From: Tessaracoccus sp.
Lineage (GTDB): Bacteria; Actinomycetota; Actinomycetes; Propionibacteriales; Propionibacteriaceae
Assembly: GCF_016714275.1 (NCBI RefSeq)
Contig: NZ_JADJNP010000004.1
Span: 186,001 to 250,000 of the forward strand
Length of the DNA stretch: 64,000 nt
Reading direction: 5' to 3'
In this document: piece by piece, positions 1 through 11,823 of the stretch
Numbering within the stretch: the stretch's first letter is position 1
Layout: each line of letters opens with the position of its first letter
Program-made: the position numbers and the translations under genes
The notes under the pieces: model-generated
Told to the model about the DNA's origin: nothing
The model's input: the letters and a program-made list of their open reading frames with translations, nothing else
Databases searched by the model: none

Positions 1-247
1 CGTGCTTGACAGCCCGCACGATCTGCGGCACGAGCACCGTGTTCAGCGCGCCGCCGGCCAGCAGGATGTAGAGCGCGTTGGGGATCATCGAGGCGATGTC
101 GAGCATGTCGGCCTGGCGCGTGCCGTTGCCGAGGATGAACGCGACGAGCATGACGCGCAGCACCCCGAGGATGCGCGAGATCATGGTCCCGGACGCCATC
201 ACGGCGCTGGCGTTGATGAGCCTCTTCGTGCTGCTGACCTGGCTCAC
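1..247 (-). CDS. murJ: MurJ lipid II flippase, N-terminal part (runs off the window)
   Basis: The minus strand from a GTG at 247 reads without a stop to base 1 and gives about 82 residues with the typical MurJ/MviN start (MASGTMISRILGVLRVML, then QADMLDIASMIPN and LLAGGALNTVLVPQ). MurJ flips lipid II across the membrane for peptidoglycan synthesis. The GTG overlaps the TGA of the DUF6049 gene by 4 bp (GTGA, 247-244), so the two are co-transcribed, as is usual in actinobacteria. The rest of the gene lies outside the window. Confidence 0.93.
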   Translation of the reverse strand, partial: MSQVSSTKRLINASAVMASGTMISRILGVLRVMLVAFILGNGTRQADMLDIASMIPNALYILLAGGALNTVLVPQIVRAVKH

Positions 248-2145
248 TCGCCCTCCTCGTTCCCCGTCGCGTCCATCTTGGCCTGTTCGCGGCGCACGGC
301 CCTGATCCGCCACGCGGTACCGCCCAGCACCACCGCGCCCGAACCCGCGATGATCAGCCAGCCGATGCTGCCGAAGTTGGTGGCCGTGATCTCGATCGTG
401 GTCGCCTTGCCGACGGGGACGCCGCCGCGCGTCACGACCTGTGCCTCGACGAGGGCGACGCCGTTGGCGTCGGCCTCCGGGGTGATGTTGACGGTGACCG
501 GCTCGCCGGGCGGCAGAACCATGGGGGCCAGGTCGGGGACGCGGACGCGCTGGGGCGCGTCGGACGTGAACCGTACGCCGACGGTGACCGGCACGTCGAG
601 CTCGTTGGTGAGCGTCGCCGGGAACGTGTTGGTGCTGGAGCCCATGACGAACGACGCGACGGCGCGCAGCTTTACCTTCGCGAGGTCGGTCGAGGGCTTG
701 GCCGCGGCCGACAAGTAGGTGAGGGCCGCCTTCTCGTTCGCGAAGCCCGCCGAGAAGGCCGTCGCGCCCAGCTCGGAGAGGCCGGGGGACGGCTCGCCCG
801 TCAGGTCGTAAAGGATGCTGGCCTGCCCGGCCTCGCGCTCGAGCGCCGCCGCGACCTTCCGCCAAGGCGTCGCTGGCCTCGTCTCGGGCCAGCTGAGCTC
901 CTCGCGCACGGGAGCTGAGGGGTCGACGTGCCGCCGCCACGGGTCGAGGTGCTGGTCCGCGCGGACGTCTTGCGCATTCTCGATCAGGTACAGCGGGGGT
1001 GACGGCGCGACCAGTTCGTCGGCGATGCGCCGGGCAAGGCGCACGCCGTCGGGAAGGCCCTGCTCCGTCGGCTGGGCGCCGGCCAGGACGCGGGGGGTGC
1101 CACCGTCGCCGCCCGCCGCCCCGCGGACGATCACAGTGTTCACGGCACCCAGGCGGGTCGCGAGCTCCGGCGTCGCGCCGGCGCCGAGCACGGCGACCGT
1201 CGGTAGCTTGGCCAGCACTGCTGGCACGGCGTCGTCGGACCAGCCGAGGACGCCGGCGAGGATGCCGCTGGCGTCTGCCCTAGCCAGGTCAGGGTTTCCT
1301 GCGGGCAGCCGCAGGAGCCTGCCCTGTGCCGCGAGCGCGTCGACCCGCTTCAGCCAAGCGAGCGCGATGCCGTTGCCGTCGACGGGCTCGCCATCGACGA
1401 CGTGTTCCTCGGTGAGTCGCGCGACAGCGGCGTAGACGGCGGGGTCGATGGCGGCGAGAACGCCGGGACGCTCGGCGCTGGCCAGCAGCGTCTCGAGGCG
1501 GTCGTCGAGGTCCTCGGCCAGGCCGTCGCTCAGGAACTCGCCGCTCGGCAGCCAGGTGGGCGGCGCAGTCAGGAGTACGAGTGCACTGGACTCGACGGGC
1601 TCCGTGGCGGCGGCCACGCCGATCGCGTCGCGCCCGACGACCCGCCTGTTCTCGCCAGGGGCGTTGCCGAGCACCTGCACGCCGAGGGCGTAGGCGACAT
1701 TCGTGACCGTCAGCGGCGTGCCCTGGGTGACCAACTCTTCGACCGTTCCGCGGACCGTGAACGTGGCCCGCTCCCCGGGGGCGAGGCCCTCCTCCTGGGA
1801 GAGGATGTCGACGTTGGGTTCCTGGAACAGCCGCTGCCCCGCGGGTGGGTCGGCCAGGTGCTCGGCGAGGGCCGCGGGAGATGCGAGGGGCTGCGGCGAG
1901 CGCCAGAAGTGCACGGCGGCGTAGCGCACGGACACCGTCGACGTGTTCGTGACGGTGCCGGAGATGTCGATGACCTGCTCGCGATCGCCGAGGTCCAGCG
2001 TCGGTGTGGAGATGGCGGTGATGTCGACGTCGAGGTAGTCGCCGTCGTTGGCCGAGGCGGTCAGGGGAGCCGCGACGACCCCGACACCAAGGAGCAGCGC
2101 GGCGAGCATCACGCGCAGCACACCTCGGACCCTCACCGGACACAT
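244..2145 (-). CDS. DUF6049 family secreted membrane-anchored protein
   Basis: This is a 633-residue protein of the actinobacterial DUF6049 family, whose molecular function is unknown; it is habitually found beside murJ. I start it at the ATG at 2145 because that places a signal peptide at the N-terminus (positively charged MCPVRVRG, then a hydrophobic stretch to about residue 32 ending LTASA). One membrane helix follows near the C-terminus (about residues 595-617) before a basic tail, so most of the protein is predicted to be extracytoplasmic. It overlaps murJ by 4 bp. Upstream in-frame codons would add a basic, low-complexity leader that looks like antisense noise. Confidence 0.85.
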   Translation of the reverse strand: MCPVRVRGVLRVMLAALLLGVGVVAAPLTASANDGDYLDVDITAISTPTLDLGDREQVIDISGTVTNTSTVSVRYAAVHFWRSPQPLASPAALAEHLADPPAGQRLFQEPNVDILSQEEGLAPGERATFTVRGTVEELVTQGTPLTVTNVAYALGVQVLGNAPGENRRVVGRDAIGVAAATEPVESSALVLLTAPPTWLPSGEFLSDGLAEDLDDRLETLLASAERPGVLAAIDPAVYAAVARLTEEHVVDGEPVDGNGIALAWLKRVDALAAQGRLLRLPAGNPDLARADASGILAGVLGWSDDAVPAVLAKLPTVAVLGAGATPELATRLGAVNTVIVRGAAGGDGGTPRVLAGAQPTEQGLPDGVRLARRIADELVAPSPPLYLIENAQDVRADQHLDPWRRHVDPSAPVREELSWPETRPATPWRKVAAALEREAGQASILYDLTGEPSPGLSELGATAFSAGFANEKAALTYLSAAAKPSTDLAKVKLRAVASFVMGSSTNTFPATLTNELDVPVTVGVRFTSDAPQRVRVPDLAPMVLPPGEPVTVNITPEADANGVALVEAQVVTRGGVPVGKATTIEITATNFGSIGWLIIAGSGAVVLGGTAWRIRAVRREQAKMDATGNEEGE

Positions 2146-2166
2146 CGTAGTCGTGCGGCGGGCCGC

Positions 2167-2172
2167 TACGGT
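2167..2172 (+). promoter_or_regulatory. -10 box (TACGGT), leaderless start of VanZ gene
   Basis: TACGGT lies 7 nt before the GTG at 2180 and there is no ribosome binding site, so transcription probably begins at the start codon. No good -35 is visible. Confidence 0.45.
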
Positions 2173-2179
2173 TGAGCGC

Positions 2180-3283
2180 GTGATCGACGACTGGACGATG
2201 CCCGCGTACCTGGCGATAGTGCTCGGCGCTGTCCTGTTCGCCGCCGTCTTCGTCCCCGTGCTGGCGTGGGAGTCGCGTCGGCAGGGACGCATCCTGCCGA
2301 GTCGTGTCCTCGGCGCGGCGATGGTGGCCGTCTACGGCCTCGCGTTGATCACCTACACTCTCGTCCCGATTCCGACCGAGGAGTGGTGCGCAGCGAATCC
2401 GCGGCCGCCGCGCAACCTCGAGCCGCTCTCGTTCGTCCACGACATCCTCCGCTACTATCGCGCGCACGGCGGCCGCCGCACGCTCACCAGTTTCGTGTTC
2501 CTGCAGGCGGCGCTCAACGTGCTGCTTTTCGTGCCCTGGGGCGCGTTCCTGCGGCGGTTCTTCGGGCGCGGCATCGTGTTCGCGACGCTGTCGGGTGTTT
2601 TGGTCTCCGGGCTGATCGAGCTGACCCAGACCACGGGCGCGTTCGGCCTGCTGGCCTGCAGGTACCGCGTCGGCGACGTCGACGACGTCATCCTGAACGG
2701 GTCCGGGGCGCTGATCGGCGCCGTGTTCGCGCCCCTGCTGCTGTTCTTCCTGCCCGACCCGCGTGGCGCGGCCGAGCGGCGCCGCGCGCCCCGCCCGGTG
2801 ACGAGGGCGCGCCGGCTCGTCGGCATGCTGATCGACGCCTCGGCCGTCGGTATGGTGCAGGTCACCCTCGTGCTGACCTGGCGGATGTACGACGTCTACG
2901 TGGCGGGCAACGCGATCGCCGACGAGTCGGCCTGGGTGCCGTTCCTCGCGGGCCTCGCCGCGTTCGTGCTCATCGCCGTCCTCCCCGCCCTCAGCCGGGC
3001 CGGCGCCTCCCTCGGCCAGCGCGCGATGTGGCTGCAGCCGGAGTTCCCAGCCCCACCCTCGCCTGGCCGACGGCTCGCACGCGCCATGGCCGGTCTGGGC
3101 GCCTGGTCGTTGCTCAACGCCGTCGGGTCTGTTCCTTTCGAGGCGGTCGCATCCGTTGCAGGCTGGTTGGCTTCGGCCTTCGCGACCGTCGCCGTGGCCT
3201 GGGTGCTGTTCGACCGCTCCGCACGCGGCCTTTCCCTGCGGGCGACCGGCGCCACCCTCGTCGACGCGCGCGAGGCCGGGTAG
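2180..3283 (+). CDS. VanZ-like / RDD membrane protein
   Basis: This is a 367-residue polytopic membrane protein. Residues 1-190 resemble the VanZ family: several helices and conserved acidic/aromatic positions such as ELTQT and the GDVDDVILNGSGALIG segment. Residues about 215-350 look like an RDD domain (LVGMLIDASAVGMV). VanZ-like proteins are linked to teicoplanin resistance or envelope phosphatase-like roles, but the role here is unknown. GTG 2180 is preferred because it sits 7 nt after a -10-like TACGGT and opens the conserved hydrophobic region. The gene is divergent from DUF6049 (34 bp apart) and converges on the MFS gene 7 bp away. Confidence 0.8.
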   Translation: MIDDWTMPAYLAIVLGAVLFAAVFVPVLAWESRRQGRILPSRVLGAAMVAVYGLALITYTLVPIPTEEWCAANPRPPRNLEPLSFVHDILRYYRAHGGRRTLTSFVFLQAALNVLLFVPWGAFLRRFFGRGIVFATLSGVLVSGLIELTQTTGAFGLLACRYRVGDVDDVILNGSGALIGAVFAPLLLFFLPDPRGAAERRRAPRPVTRARRLVGMLIDASAVGMVQVTLVLTWRMYDVYVAGNAIADESAWVPFLAGLAAFVLIAVLPALSRAGASLGQRAMWLQPEFPAPPSPGRRLARAMAGLGAWSLLNAVGSVPFEAVASVAGWLASAFATVAVAWVLFDRSARGLSLRATGATLVDAREAG

Positions 3284-3290
3284 CCGCTGG

Positions 3291-5332
<2,042 letters not shown>

Positions 5333-5336
<4 letters not shown>

Positions 5337-6766
5337 CGGGCGGCCCACCAGCCCTTGAGCAGCTCCACGGCGTCGTCGTGGGGGATCGGCCCGTGCTCCG
5401 TGCGGTGCTCGAGCAGGAACGTGTACGCCTCGCCGACCTCGCGGCTCGGTCCGATGCCGAGGACCTCCATGATCTGGGTGCCGTCGAGGTGCGGACGCAG
5501 CGCGTTCAGCTCCTCCTCCTTCGCCAGCTCGTCGATCCGCCACTCCAGCTCCTCGTACGCGCGGCGCAGGCGCGTGGCACGGGTGCGGTTGCGCGTGGTG
5601 CAGTCAGCGCGAGTCAGGATGTGGAGGTGCTCCAGCTCGTCGCCCGCGTCGCGGACGTAGCGGCGCACGGCCGCATCCGACCACTCGCCGTCGGAGTAGC
5701 CGTGGAAGCGGAGGTGCAGGTCGATCAGCTTCGTCACGGACTTCACCACCGCCGACGAGTAGGTCAGCTCGCGGAGCCGCTTCTTCGCGAGCTTCGCGCC
5801 GACGACGTCGTGGTGGTGGAACGTGACCTTCGAGCCCTCGAAGCGCCGGGTGGCCGGCTTGCCGATGTCGTGCAGCAGCGCCGCGAGCCGGTTCACGATG
5901 TCCGGCTCGTGGCCGCGCTCCTTCTCCAGCGCGATCGCCTGGTCGAGCACGGTCAGCGTGTGCTGGTAGACGTCCTTGTGGTGGGCGTGTTCGTCGATCT
6001 CGAGCTGGAGCGCGGGCAGCTCGGGCAGGAACTGGTCGGCGAGCCCGGTGCGCACGAGCAAGTCGAGGCCCTCGCGCGGCTTGTCTGTCAGCAGCAGGCC
6101 GGTGAACTCCGCCTGGATGCGCTCCTTCGAGACGATCGCGAGGCGGTCGGCCATGTCCTTCATCGCCTGCACCACCTCAGGGGCGACGGCGAACCCCAGC
6201 CGCGACGCGAACCGCGCCGCGCGCATCATGCGCAGTGGGTCGTCGGAGAAGCTGCGCTCGGGCGTCGAGGGGGTGCGGAGGATGCCGTCCGCGAGGTCCG
6301 TGAGGCCGCCGTACGGGTCGACGAACTGGCGCGTCGCCACGTTGATGGCCATGGCGTTGACGGTGAAGTCGCGGCGGATCAGGTCACCGTCGATGGTGTC
6401 GCCGAACGCGACATCGGGCTTGCGGGACGAGCTGCGGTAGATGTCCGCGCGGAACGTCGTGACTTCGATCTTCCAGTCGTGACCGTCGGCCCGCTTCATC
6501 GCGCCGATGGTGCCGAATTCCTTGCCGATGTCCCACGTCGACGGCGTGAACTGCCTCAGCAGCGCGTGCGTCTCCTCGGGCCGGGCCGACGTGGTGAAGT
6601 CGAGGTCGTCTCCCAGCACGCCGAGCAGCGCGTCGCGCACCGACCCCCCGACGAGGTAGATCTCGTGCCCCGCGTGGGAGAACAGTCGGCCCAGGTCGTC
6701 GATGACAGGCGCGATGCGCAGCAGCTCGCGCATCGCGTTGGTCTGGGCGTGGGTGAGGTTCGGCAC
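5333..6766 (-). CDS. cca: CCA-adding tRNA nucleotidyltransferase
   Basis: This is a 477-residue actinobacterial class II CCA-adding enzyme. It shows the nucleotidyltransferase core (YLVGGSVRDALLG, then DDLDFTTSARP with the metal-binding DxD), the RRDFTVNAMA motif, the DPYGGLTDL segment, and a C-terminal HD-type region (LLHDIGKPATR). It adds or repairs the 3' CCA of tRNAs. GTG 6766 is chosen because a -10-like TAGACT ends 8 nt upstream with no Shine-Dalgarno; TTG 6775 and ATG 6733 are alternatives. It is co-transcribed with the downstream MFS exporter, an atypical partner. Confidence 0.92.
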
Positions 6767-6774
6767 GAGGGGCA

Positions 6775-6780
6775 AGTCTA
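6775..6780 (-). promoter_or_regulatory. -10 box (TAGACT) of cca
   Basis: TAGACT on the minus strand ends 8 nt before the GTG at 6766. With no Shine-Dalgarno present, this suggests a leaderless cca transcript and supports that start. Confidence 0.45.
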
Positions 6781-6855
6781 CGTCCCCCCGTCGGTCAGGA
6801 AAGGGTTGCAGCGAGGGGCAGCGCTCTTTCCTGCGGGGCTTGGCAAGATAAGGCC

Positions 6856-7701
6856 ATGAACGACATCTGGCAGAACCTGGCGCTGAGCGGCGTCGTGGTC
6901 GTCGTCGCGGCGGTGCTGCGGGCCGTGCTGCGGTTCGCGATCCGGCGCACCGTGCGGGTGCTGACCACCAGGGACCACCAAACGAACGAAGACTTGGGCG
7001 CAAAGGCGCGGCGCGTGCTGGAGAAGGCGAGCGGGGCGGCATCGGCGCGGCATCGGCAACGGGTCGAGACGTTGGGATCGTTGCTGCGCAACATCGTCGA
7101 CGTCGTGCTTGTCGTCCTCGTCCTCCTCACCATCCTCGCGATCTTCGGCGTCCCGATGGGGCCGCTCGTCGCATCGGCGGGCGTTGGTGGCGTCGCGCTA
7201 GGCTTCGGCGCGCAGTCGCTCGTCAAGGACTATCTGTCCGGGATCTTCATGCTCACGGAGGACCAGTTCGGCGTCGGGGACCTCGTCCAGATCGGGGTGC
7301 TGACGGGGACGGTGCAGGAGGTGACGCTGCGCGTCACACGGCTGCGCGACCCGTCAGGCACCATCTGGTACGTCCGCAACGGCGAGGTGCTGACGCTCGG
7401 CAACGTCTCACAGGGCTTCTCGACATCGGTGATCGACATCCCCATCGCCGTCGGCGAGGACCCGGAGAAGGCGAAGGAGGTGCTGCGGGCTGCGCTCGCG
7501 CCCATGGCCGAGGAGCAGGGCTGGGCGGAGGTGCTGCTTGAGGCGCCGGAGGTGCTGGGCGTCGGAGCGGTAACCGCCACCGAGATCACCATCCAGATCA
7601 GGCTCCGTACCGGACCCAACGAACAGGCGGCCCCGACCCGCGCGGTCCGCGAACGCGCAGTCCTCGCCCTCGCCAGCGCCGGCTTCGGCTCTGCTGGTTG
7701 A
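6856..7701 (+). CDS. MscS-family mechanosensitive channel
   Basis: This is a 281-residue inner-membrane protein of the small-conductance mechanosensitive channel family, which releases solutes during osmotic downshock. Two to three N-terminal helices are followed by the pore helix and beta-domain signature (VASAGVGGVALGFGAQSLVK, DYLSGIFML, then FGVGDLVQIG and GTVQEVTLRVTRL). The C-terminal alpha/beta vestibule domain ends near residue 280. It is divergent from cca (89 bp apart) and stands alone before the penicillin-binding protein gene. Confidence 0.88.
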   Translation: MNDIWQNLALSGVVVVVAAVLRAVLRFAIRRTVRVLTTRDHQTNEDLGAKARRVLEKASGAASARHRQRVETLGSLLRNIVDVVLVVLVLLTILAIFGVPMGPLVASAGVGGVALGFGAQSLVKDYLSGIFMLTEDQFGVGDLVQIGVLTGTVQEVTLRVTRLRDPSGTIWYVRNGEVLTLGNVSQGFSTSVIDIPIAVGEDPEKAKEVLRAALAPMAEEQGWAEVLLEAPEVLGVGAVTATEITIQIRLRTGPNEQAAPTRAVRERAVLALASAGFGSAG

Positions 7702-7766
7702 GTCGGAGTTCGCCTCGTCGCATAGGCTGGGGGCCGCCGTACGTGGTGGGAGAGCGGAGGACTCGG

Positions 7767-10028
7767 ATGGCGCAGTCGGGCAAGCGGCCCTCGGGCGGGG
7801 GCAAGAAGCAGGCCAAGAAGGCCCCTCAGGGGTCGCGCGCGAAGCGGTTCTGGAAGCGGCTCGGCATCACCGCGCTTGTGGCGTTCATCGTCGTCGGCCT
7901 CAGCGGGATGGGGGCGTTCTTCTTCCTGTACGCGACGACCGACCTGCCGGACCCGAACGCGGACTTCCAGACCAACACCACGTTCATCTACTACCGCGAC
8001 GGCGAGGAGCGCCTCGGCTCGCTCGCGGTGCAGAACCGGCAGACCATCAGCTATGCCGAGATGCCGCAGTTGATGAAGGACGCCGTCGTCGCCGCGGAGA
8101 ACCGCACGTTCTGGGAAGACCCGGGATTCTCCGTTACCGGCATCGCGCGCGGCGCGTTCTCCATCGCAACAGGTGGCGAGCTGCAGGGCGGCTCGACCAT
8201 CACGCAGCAGTACATCAAGATCCTCTACCTCGACTCCGGGCAGCGGCTCTCTCGCAAGGTGCGTGAGCTGATGCTCGCCATCAAGATGGGTCGCGAGCTG
8301 CCGAAGGAGGAGATCCTCGAGGGGTACCTCAACACCATCTACTTCGGCCGCGGCGCCTACGGCATCCAGGCCGCCGCGCGATCCTTCTTCCTGAAGGACG
8401 CCAAGGACCTGACGCTCGAGGAGTCCGCCGCGCTGGCGGCGATCCTCAACAATCCGGCCGCGTTCAACCCGTCGGGCGGGCCCGAGAAGCTCGAGAAGCT
8501 GCTGGGGCGCTACCAGTACGTGCTCGACGGCATGCTCGACATGGGCGCCATCACGCAGGCCGAACACGACCGTGCGCATCCCGCCCTGCCCGAGTTCCCC
8601 GAGGTTCCGGTCAACGACCGCTACGGCGGCTGGAAGGGCTTCCTGATCAAGGAGGTCGAGAAGGAACTCGAGGACAAGGGCTTCAGCGAGGCCGAGATCC
8701 AGGGCGGCGGACTGAAGATCGTCACGACGCTGGACAAGTCCATGCAGGCCGCCGCCGCCAAGGCCGGCGAGGAGTACCCGAAGCGGGCGGCCGAGGGCGC
8801 CGCGGGCGACCCCGATCCCGCCGACCTCCACGTCGCCATCGCCTCCGTCGACACGGCCAACGGCGGCATCCTCGCCATGTACGGCGGCCCGGACTACGTG
8901 AAGAACTCCCGCAACTGGGCCACCACCCCGCGCGCCGCGGCGTCGACGTTCAAGGCGTTCGCCACTGTCGCCGGCCTGCGCAACGGGTTCTCGCTGGATT
9001 CGATCTTCAACGGCAACACGTTCACCCCGCGCGGCGACTCAAAAACGATCCGCAACGAGTTCAGCCACCAGTACGGGCCCGTGACGCTGCGCCGGGCCAC
9101 CGCGGACTCCATCAACACGGCGTTCGTCGACATGACCGAGCAGATGCCCGATGGGGCGAACGAGGTGGCAAAGGCCGCCAACGACGCGGGCGCGCCGACC
9201 GGTGCCGGCTGGGACATGAACAACCGCATCGCGCTCGGCGCCGCGGAGGTCAGCCCGGTGAACATGGCATCCGCCTACGCGACGTTCGCCAACTCGGGCG
9301 AGCGTAACGAGGCCCACATCGTCGACCGTGTCCTCGACCGCAACGGCGAGGTGGTCTACCAGGCGGAGCGCGCGGGCGAGCAGACCATCGACGAGAACGT
9401 GGCCGCCAACGTGACCGACGCGCTCACCTCCGTGGTCTCGGAGGGCACCGGCACGCGTGCGTCGGCGCTCGGCCGGCCCGTCGCGGGCAAGACCGGCACC
9501 AACGACATCGACGGCGACATCACGTCGGCCTGGTTCGTCGGCTACACGAAGCAGGTCTCCACGGCGGTCATGTACGTGGCGGGCGACTCCGGCGTGGAGG
9601 ACCTCGAGACGTACAAGCGGCCGCAGGACGGGACCTTCTTCGGGTCGACCTATCCGCTGATGACCTGGGTCGACTTCATGACGACGGCCACCGAGGGCAT
9701 GCCCGTCGAGCAGTTCGACCGCGCCCGCGAGATCCGCCCCGAGCGGGGCAAGACGGCCGAGCCGCAGCGGTCCGAGTCTCCCAGCCCCTCGCCGTCGCCC
9801 ACGCCGACGCCGAGCGAGACCCCGACGGAGACGCCGACCCCCACTCCCACCAGGACAGCGGAGCCGACGCCGACCCCGACGGCCACGCCGACGACCGAAC
9901 CGACCGAGGAACCGACGGAGCCCACAGAGGAGCCGACGGAGACGCCGACCCCGGACAAGACCGCGTCGGTCGAACCGCCCACTCGGCCGGAGGCGACAAA
10001 GGTCCCTGACGACGACGCGGGGTCGTGA
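7767..10028 (+). CDS. class A penicillin-binding protein (GT51 + transpeptidase)
   Basis: This is a 753-residue bifunctional peptidoglycan synthase resembling PonA1/PBP1a. After a basic cytoplasmic head and one membrane helix (about residues 31-53) comes the glycosyltransferase 51 domain (AAENRTFWEDPG, GGSTITQQYIK, LNTIYFGRGAYGIQAAA). The transpeptidase domain has nucleophile Ser393 (STFK), SIN at 448-450 and KTG at 575-577. The last roughly 100 residues are a low-complexity Pro/Thr/Glu tail (repeated TPTP/TETP/EPTE), probably spanning the wall. ATG 7767 follows a good GGAG-rich ribosome site. Its stop overlaps the next gene by 4 bp. Confidence 0.93.
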   Translation: MAQSGKRPSGGGKKQAKKAPQGSRAKRFWKRLGITALVAFIVVGLSGMGAFFFLYATTDLPDPNADFQTNTTFIYYRDGEERLGSLAVQNRQTISYAEMPQLMKDAVVAAENRTFWEDPGFSVTGIARGAFSIATGGELQGGSTITQQYIKILYLDSGQRLSRKVRELMLAIKMGRELPKEEILEGYLNTIYFGRGAYGIQAAARSFFLKDAKDLTLEESAALAAILNNPAAFNPSGGPEKLEKLLGRYQYVLDGMLDMGAITQAEHDRAHPALPEFPEVPVNDRYGGWKGFLIKEVEKELEDKGFSEAEIQGGGLKIVTTLDKSMQAAAAKAGEEYPKRAAEGAAGDPDPADLHVAIASVDTANGGILAMYGGPDYVKNSRNWATTPRAAASTFKAFATVAGLRNGFSLDSIFNGNTFTPRGDSKTIRNEFSHQYGPVTLRRATADSINTAFVDMTEQMPDGANEVAKAANDAGAPTGAGWDMNNRIALGAAEVSPVNMASAYATFANSGERNEAHIVDRVLDRNGEVVYQAERAGEQTIDENVAANVTDALTSVVSEGTGTRASALGRPVAGKTGTNDIDGDITSAWFVGYTKQVSTAVMYVAGDSGVEDLETYKRPQDGTFFGSTYPLMTWVDFMTTATEGMPVEQFDRAREIRPERGKTAEPQRSESPSPSPSPTPTPSETPTETPTPTPTRTAEPTPTPTATPTTEPTEEPTEPTEEPTETPTPDKTASVEPPTRPEATKVPDDDAGS

Positions 10029-11287
10029 CCGACGCCCTGATCCCGCGCCTCGGCGGCCCCATGGGGCGGCACGCCAGGCGCACAGGCGTGTGGTTCACGC
10101 CGCTCCCGTGGGCGGTTTTTCTCGCGGCCGGGCTGTTCGCGCTGCTCTTCCTGCGGCATGTGCCGTGTATCCAGACCGACGCCGACGACGTCATCAACAC
10201 CTACATCCGGGCCTGCTACTCGGACCTGCAGCCGGTCTTCCTTGGCGAGGGCCTCGGCCTGGGCGGCTCGCCGCTGACGTCCGCTCAGATGACCCTGCCG
10301 CCGCTCGTTGCGGTGCTCGTCATCGCCAGTCGCGCCGTCGCGGTCGCGTTGGGGGCGCCGGTCGCCGTCGGCGCCACTCTGCAGGAACAGGTCGACGCCA
10401 GTGTCGTCTTCTTCGCCGTCACCACGGTCGCACTTTTCGTCTGCTTCCTGGTACTCGTGCTGTGCATGGGCCGGCTGGGGCGCGGGCACACGCGATCACC
10501 GAGCTGGGACGCGGTGGTGGTGGCGGGCTCCCCGATCGTGCTCGCCGTCGGCCTCATCGACTGGACGCTCTTCCCGCTGGCGCTGACAGCCGTGGGGCTC
10601 CTGCTGCTGGCCCGTGGGTTGATGGTCCCCGCGGGGATCGTCCTGGGTTTGGCAGCGTCCGCGGGGACGATGCCGATCGCCGTCGTCGTGGCCGCCGTCG
10701 TGGCGCTCGGGTTGCGCAGGGGCTGGCGGATGGCGTCGGCGGTTGGCGTCGGCGCCGCGGCGTCGTTCCTGCTCGTGCACCTGCCGCTGCTGTTGGCCGA
10801 CCCCGGGCGGGTGTACGCCTTCTATCACGGGGAGGTCAACAAGGAAACGGGCTACGGCTCGATCTGGTACCTCCTGGAACTGGTGGGCGCGCCGCTGCGG
10901 GAGATCGGGTCGTTCGGGTTCGCCGTGCTCGTGCTGCTCCTCGGAGTACTGATCTCCTGGCTGTATGTGACGGGGCGGCGCCCCCGTGTCGCCGACCTGG
11001 CGGCCGTCGTCGTCCTCGCGACGGCGATGCTCGGCCCGGCCTTCCCGCCGCAGACCGCGCTATGGCTGCTGTTCGTCGTCGTGCTGGCGCGGCCGTTCCA
11101 CACGGAGCTGGTGGCGCTGACGGCAACGCAGGTGGCCTACTACCTGGCGATCTGGGGCTGGCTCGGCGGCGGGCTGACCATCGCCCAGTCGGGGCCGTAC
11201 CTGCTGTACTGGCTGGCGATCATCTTCCGCTGGGCCGTCGAGTGCTGGCTCCTGATCCGCATCCTCCGACAGTGCGCCGCGCGGTAG
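10025..11287 (+). CDS. polytopic membrane protein, GT87-like, PBP partner
   Basis: This is a 420-residue protein with about 10-11 hydrophobic helices. An acidic pair in the first extracytoplasmic loop (QTDADDVINTYI) recalls GT-C glycosyltransferases of the GT87/DUF2029 type, which use polyprenyl-phosphate sugars. The same class A PBP plus membrane protein pair occurs in mycobacteria (ponA1 and the next gene), so a cell-envelope glycan role is likely, but no catalytic function can be proved here. The GTG start overlaps the PBP stop (GTGA, 10025-10028), implying coupled translation. Confidence 0.7.
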   Translation: MTDALIPRLGGPMGRHARRTGVWFTPLPWAVFLAAGLFALLFLRHVPCIQTDADDVINTYIRACYSDLQPVFLGEGLGLGGSPLTSAQMTLPPLVAVLVIASRAVAVALGAPVAVGATLQEQVDASVVFFAVTTVALFVCFLVLVLCMGRLGRGHTRSPSWDAVVVAGSPIVLAVGLIDWTLFPLALTAVGLLLLARGLMVPAGIVLGLAASAGTMPIAVVVAAVVALGLRRGWRMASAVGVGAAASFLLVHLPLLLADPGRVYAFYHGEVNKETGYGSIWYLLELVGAPLREIGSFGFAVLVLLLGVLISWLYVTGRRPRVADLAAVVVLATAMLGPAFPPQTALWLLFVVVLARPFHTELVALTATQVAYYLAIWGWLGGGLTIAQSGPYLLYWLAIIFRWAVECWLLIRILRQCAAR

Positions 11288-11703
11288 CGGCGCATCCGTC
11301 GCCCAGCCGGGTCCCGGGGCTGTGAGGTCGAGACAGTCATCCTTTGAGCTCCCCGCTGAGCGCGACCCAGGTTGAGAACGTTCAGTTGGCCAGCGATCTG
11401 CCTCACCGCCGTCGTTCGGTGACGAATCCAGCCTCAAGGCCTCCGGTCGGGCGACGGAATCAGCCTCCCTATCTTTGCTGCCCACTTGTCTGCGCGGTCG
11501 GGTGGTCATCGTTCCTCGAGGAGGCGCCGCGCACGTCCTTGCACCGAGTACGAGTTCCGCGGCGCCGTCTCGAAGGGTCCGAAACCCACCGGCGTGCTGG
11601 GCTGCCGCGGCTCCCTGCTCACAGTGTCGGACGTTTCGACGCGGGCCCGGCGATCCGCGCGGGGGCCTGGCTCAACGAACGAAGCCTGGGCCTGAACATC
11701 GCG
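11288..11703. other. gene-free stretch downstream of the PBP operon
   Basis: No convincing coding sequence is seen on either strand over about 415 bp. The apparent open frames are short, Arg/Ser-rich and unrelated to any family I recognise. A weak hairpin (CAGCCGGG/CCCGGGGCTG, about 11305-11323) just after the operon could act as a terminator. With the remnant that follows, this looks like decayed accessory DNA next to the toxin-antitoxin pair. Confidence 0.4.
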
Positions 11704-11817
11704 TCAGCGGATCATCAGTACCGAACTTGCCTCTCTCGTGGGCGCGAGTAGCACAAACGTCGGGTCGACCTTGAAGGCGCTGGCCAACGACCGCGTACTC
11801 AGACCTTCAAACGCCAC
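11704..11817 (-). pseudogene. possible 37-aa remnant downstream of vapC
   Basis: Directly after the vapC stop and in the same frame, a GTG at 11817 opens 37 codons ending at 11704. The residues SLASAFKVDPTFVLLAP resemble the tail of a helix-turn-helix regulator (an LADALGVDP-type segment). It is too short to be a whole domain, so it may be a fragment of a lost gene. Chance similarity is possible. Confidence 0.25.
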
Positions 11818-11823
11818 GGGTGA

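Noticed and set aside
9770..9975. Tandem-like repeats at the 3' end of the PBP gene as a possible minisatellite or CRISPR-like array
   Set aside because: The bases encode an in-frame Pro/Thr/Glu tail typical of wall-spanning PBPs; units are irregular and have no spacers.
11344..11751. 135-aa plus-strand frame in the gap after the PBP operon
   Set aside because: Start unsupported, composition random (Arg/Ser/Pro), no family resemblance and no hydrophobic pattern.
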